Of a stretch of 8,342 nucleotides of DNA, positions 6,009-8,342 are shown piece after piece. Position 1 is the stretch's first letter; each line of letters begins with the position of its first letter. Origin of the DNA: Conexibacter sp. (GTDB lineage: Bacteria; Actinomycetota; Thermoleophilia; Solirubrobacterales; Solirubrobacteraceae); NCBI GenBank assembly GCA_025964295.1, contig JAOPZD010000205.1, positions 1 through 8,342 on the forward strand. The letters run 5' to 3'. The notes beneath the pieces were generated by a model. That model did no database searches and had not been told where the DNA came from. It saw only the letters and a list, made by a program, of their open reading frames with translations. The position numbers were made by a program, and so were the translations under genes.

Positions 6009-7244
6009 CTACGCCGGCAGCAGCGCCCGCAGCGCCTTGGGCGGCAGCGGATCGCTGGCGAGGATCTCCGCGCTCAGCGCGCGGAGGACCTCGAGGCGGC
6101 GGTCGGGGTGCAGCGAGAAGGCGTACTCCTGCGTCGCCTCGTGGCCGCCTTCGACGCCGAGGTGGGAGCGGTGCTCGGCGGTCGCGACGCGGGAGAGGAC
6201 GAGGCCGAGGACGTAGGCGTCGAGGTCCTCGACGGGGACCTCGATCGGCTCGCGCTCCCCGCCGTCGCGGCCCGGCCCGAACGACGCGACGATCCGCGGG
6301 CCGTCGTCGCCCGCGCTGCGGATCGGCCCGCCCTGGGAGCCGTTGCCCGCCCCGCCCGACGACGAGTCCCAGTCGCGCTGCTCGGCGTCCTGGTCCTTGC
6401 TGAGTCCCTGGTCCCGATTGGCCGCCCAGCGGGCCTCGTCGAGCTTGCGGGACTCCTCCTCGTAGTTCTTGGGCTTGGGCGGCACGTAGCCGACGCCGAG
6501 CTTCAGCGCGCCGCCGGAGATCTCACCCGACGCGTGCTGCTCCACCAGCTCCGACGCCTCCTCGGCCGAGACGTCGCCGCGCGCGATGCCGCGCCGCACG
6601 ACATCGGCGACGGTGAACGACAGGTCGCCCTCCTCGACGCGCTTGAGCACCGCCTCGGGCAGCTCGAGGAGCTTGAGCGACTTGCGCGTCCAGGCCAGCG
6701 GCGCGCCGACCAGCCGCGAGACCTCGGCGGCGGTCAGCGACGGGTCCTCGGCCATGATCGCCCGCGCGGCGCGCGCGAACTGCACCGGCTCCGGCTTGGC
6801 CTGGTGGAAGTTCTCGGCGAACTGCATCGTCAGCGCCTCGCGCTTGGAGATGCCCTCGACGAGCGTGAAGCGCCAGCCGCCCTCGCGCGGCCCCTCGGCC
6901 TCGTCGAGCAGCCCCATCGCGCCGAACCGGCGCCGGCCCGCGAGCAGCTCGTAGGGCACGTCGTTCTCGCCCGTGGCGCGCACCAGCGGCGGGTGCAGCA
7001 GCCCGGTCTCCTTGATCGAGACGGCCAGCTCGTGCAGGTCGGGCAGACTGCCGACGCGCATGTTGACCATCGTGCGCACCTGCGACAGCGGCGTCATCAC
7101 GGTCGAGTGCGCCTTGGTCGCGGTGTCGGCCAGCGGCGCCTTGCGGAGGTCGGCCGTCGCCTCCTCTCGCGCCGTCCGAGCGGCCTCCTCGCGCATCTGC
7201 GCGACCTGTTCTTCGGCGTCTTGGAGCTTGTCGACCTGGGACAT
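6009..7244 (-). CDS. ParB/Spo0J-like nucleoid-binding protein, divergent and without a ParA neighbour
   Basis: 411 residues. Seen: a charged, probably helical or coiled-coil N-terminus (1-36), then a ParB/sulfiredoxin-type domain at about 50-160 with SLPDLHELAVSIKETGLLHPPLV (66-88), LLAGRRRFGAM (100-110) in the place of the ParB GERR box, and FAENFHQAKPEPVQFARAA (142-160) in the place of the ENxQR box. A helix-turn-helix region follows at about 168-197 (LTAAEVSRLVGAPLAWTRKSL). After it come an acidic, Gly/Ser-rich linker (about 255-335) and a conserved-looking C-terminal helical segment (338-411). ATG at 7244 is chosen as the first ATG before the domain, but no Shine-Dalgarno is visible. TTG at 7298 would extend it by 18 residues, and ATG at 7196 would shorten it by 16. 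No parA, gidB or plasmid replication gene is nearby, so it is likely an orphan DNA-binding regulator or nucleoid factor rather than the main chromosome ParB. Family good, role uncertain. Confidence 0.88.
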   Translation of the reverse strand: MSQVDKLQDAEEQVAQMREEAARTAREEATADLRKAPLADTATKAHSTVMTPLSQVRTMVNMRVGSLPDLHELAVSIKETGLLHPPLVRATGENDVPYELLAGRRRFGAMGLLDEAEGPREGGWRFTLVEGISKREALTMQFAENFHQAKPEPVQFARAARAIMAEDPSLTAAEVSRLVGAPLAWTRKSLKLLELPEAVLKRVEEGDLSFTVADVVRRGIARGDVSAEEASELVEQHASGEISGGALKLGVGYVPPKPKNYEEESRKLDEARWAANRDQGLSKDQDAEQRDWDSSSGGAGNGSQGGPIRSAGDDGPRIVASFGPGRDGGEREPIEVPVEDLDAYVLGLVLSRVATAEHRSHLGVEGGHEATQEYAFSLHPDRRLEVLRALSAEILASDPLPPKALRALLPA

Positions 7245-7325
7245 GGGCTGCGTGATGCAAGCACACCGCCCGGCGGATCCGCGGCCGCGCCCCCGCAACG
7301 AGCGGGAAACGCGCGCGGCGGTCGC

Positions 7326-8342
7326 TCAGTGCGCGTCCGGGTAGCGCGAGACGCCGTAGCCGGCCGCGCGGATCGTCGCGACGACCGCGTCGGCGTGGGC
7401 GCTGGAGCGCGTCTCGATCGTCAGCTGGACGCCGGTCTCGCGGACGTGGAGGCCGATCCCCTCGCGCAGGTGGGAGACCTCGACGAGGTTGGCCCCGGCG
7501 GCCGCGACGGAGTCCAGCAGGCGGGCCAGCGCGCCCGGGCGGTCCGGCACGCGGGTGAGCAGGACCATCCGGCGGCCGGCCTCGGTCTCGTGGCGGCGCG
7601 CGACGGTGGCCAGCAGGCCCGCGTCGACGTTGCCGCCGCTGAGGATCACGCAGGTCGTGCCGGTGCTCGCGGGCGTGATCTCGCCGCCCAGCAGCGCCGC
7701 GACGCCGACCGCGCCCGCGCCCTCGACCACGAGCTTGGCCTTCTCCAGCAGCAGGACCATGGCCTCGGCGACCTCGTCCTCGGGCACGGTGACGATGTCG
7801 TCCAGCCAGCGGGCGATCAGCGCCAGCGTCAGGTCGCCGGGCCGCTTGACCGCGATGCCGTCGGCGATCGTCAGCGCCGCGTCGACGCTGATCGGCCGCC
7901 CGGCCTTCAGCGAGCCGGGAAACGCGGCGACCGTCTCGACCTGCACGCCGACCACCCGGACGTCGGGCCGCGCGGACTTCACGGCGATCGCCACGCCGCT
8001 GGCCAGCCCGCCGCCGCCGACCGGGACGATGACCGTCGCCAGGTCGGGCAGGTCCTCGAGGAGCTCGAGGCCGAGCGTCCCCTGGCCGGCGACGACGTCG
8101 GGGTCGTCGAACGGGTGGACGAAGGCCATCCCGGCCTCCTCGGCGCGTGCCCGCGCGGAGACCAGGCAGTCGTCGACCGAGCCGCCGCCGATGACCACGC
8201 GCGCCCCGAGCGCCGCCGTCGCCTCGACCTTGGCGATCGGCGCGCCGTCGGGCATGAAGACCTCGCACGGCACCCCACGCTCGCGGGCCGCCTGGGCCAG
8301 CGCCTGGGCGTGGTTGCCGGCGCTGCCGCACACGACGCCGGC
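7326..8342 (-). CDS. ilvA: Threonine ammonia-lyase (threonine dehydratase) with C-terminal ACT domain, N-terminus cut by window edge
   Basis: PLP-dependent enzyme deaminating threonine (and serine) to 2-oxobutyrate plus ammonia, the entry step to isoleucine. The 338 visible residues begin in the AGVVCGSAGNHAQ motif (SAGNHAQ at 7-13). They include PDGAPIAKVEATAALGA (31-47), DDPDVVAGQGTLGLEL (79-94), the phosphate-binding VGGGGLASG (108-116), SGGN (235-238) and an ACT domain at about 257-330 (LLTRVPDRPGALARLL, then GIGLHVRETGVQLTIETR). The Schiff-base lysine motif and roughly 65 N-terminal residues lie beyond base 8342. The single ACT domain and length fit the shorter TdcB/IlvA type of about 400 residues, not the long two-ACT E. 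coli IlvA. The ACT domain suggests amino acid feedback control. The ParB-like gene follows 81 nt downstream on the same strand. That gap holds a small inverted repeat (CCCGC/GCGGG, 7292-7306) with no T-tract, so read-through into it is possible. Confidence 0.95.
   Translation of the reverse strand, partial: AGVVCGSAGNHAQALAQAARERGVPCEVFMPDGAPIAKVEATAALGARVVIGGGSVDDCLVSARARAEEAGMAFVHPFDDPDVVAGQGTLGLELLEDLPDLATVIVPVGGGGLASGVAIAVKSARPDVRVVGVQVETVAAFPGSLKAGRPISVDAALTIADGIAVKRPGDLTLALIARWLDDIVTVPEDEVAEAMVLLLEKAKLVVEGAGAVGVAALLGGEITPASTGTTCVILSGGNVDAGLLATVARRHETEAGRRMVLLTRVPDRPGALARLLDSVAAAGANLVEVSHLREGIGLHVRETGVQLTIETRSSAHADAVVATIRAAGYGVSRYPDAH

Noticed and set aside
7273..7306. Palindromes GCGGATCCGC (7273-7282), GCGGCCGC (7281-7288) and CCCGC/GCGGG (7292-7306) between ilvA and the ParB-like gene
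   Set aside because: They are short, expected by chance in GC-rich sequence, and lack a T-tract or a parS-like 16-bp consensus. Not called as a terminator or a parS site.
6523..8331. 602-codon minus frame running through both the threonine deaminase and the ParB-like gene
   Set aside because: It is out of frame with two well-recognised proteins and its translation is Arg/Gly/Ala low complexity. A fusion protein is not supported.

Overview
This window is very GC-rich (clearly above 65% by eye, with G or C in most third codon positions). It carries ordinary, densely packed bacterial genes, several starting with GTG. The aldehyde dehydrogenase and its SDR partner look closest to the actinobacterial pair typified by Mycobacterium tuberculosis Rv2858c (AldC) and Rv2857c. 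An actinobacterial chromosome is therefore the best guess, possibly of the Solirubrobacter/Conexibacter kind (Thermoleophilia). The lineage is an inference from protein style, not shown by a marker gene. I see no tRNA, rRNA, CRISPR array, insertion sequence or phage gene.

Layout. Bases 1-1806 (minus) hold a CPA1-type potassium/proton antiporter of the NhaP2/CvrA kind, whose C-terminus runs off the left edge. A divergent intergenic region of about 135 bp follows, with a good sigma-70-like promoter and a short palindrome near its likely start point. It drives a compact plus-strand operon of three genes: an APC-family permease (1941-3560), an AldC-like aldehyde dehydrogenase (3566-4942) and an NAD-type short-chain dehydrogenase (4939-5685). 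The gaps are 5 nt and then a 4-nt GTGA overlap. Bases 5686-6008 lie between convergent genes and contain two large, nearly perfect hairpins side by side. On the minus strand come a ParB-like protein (7244 down to 6009) and, upstream of it, a threonine ammonia-lyase with a C-terminal ACT domain (8342 down to 7326), whose N-terminus lies beyond the right edge.

How the genes may work together. The permease-ALDH-SDR operon reads as an uptake-and-oxidation module. A cationic or neutral amine or amino compound is imported, an aldehyde intermediate is oxidised to an acid, and the SDR does a second NAD-linked redox step. In mycobacteria the same ALDH-SDR pair sits beside a glutamine-synthetase-like gamma-glutamyl ligase and a PuuD-like amidohydrolase, so a gamma-glutamylated amine route (polyamine, ethanolamine or similar) is a reasonable hypothesis. 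Neither companion gene is in this window. The antiporter, the ParB-like protein and the threonine deaminase appear to be unrelated neighbours. I did not find a clear new biological system. The items most worth a second look are the paired hairpins at 5732-5825 and the altered CTP-binding motifs of the ParB-like protein.
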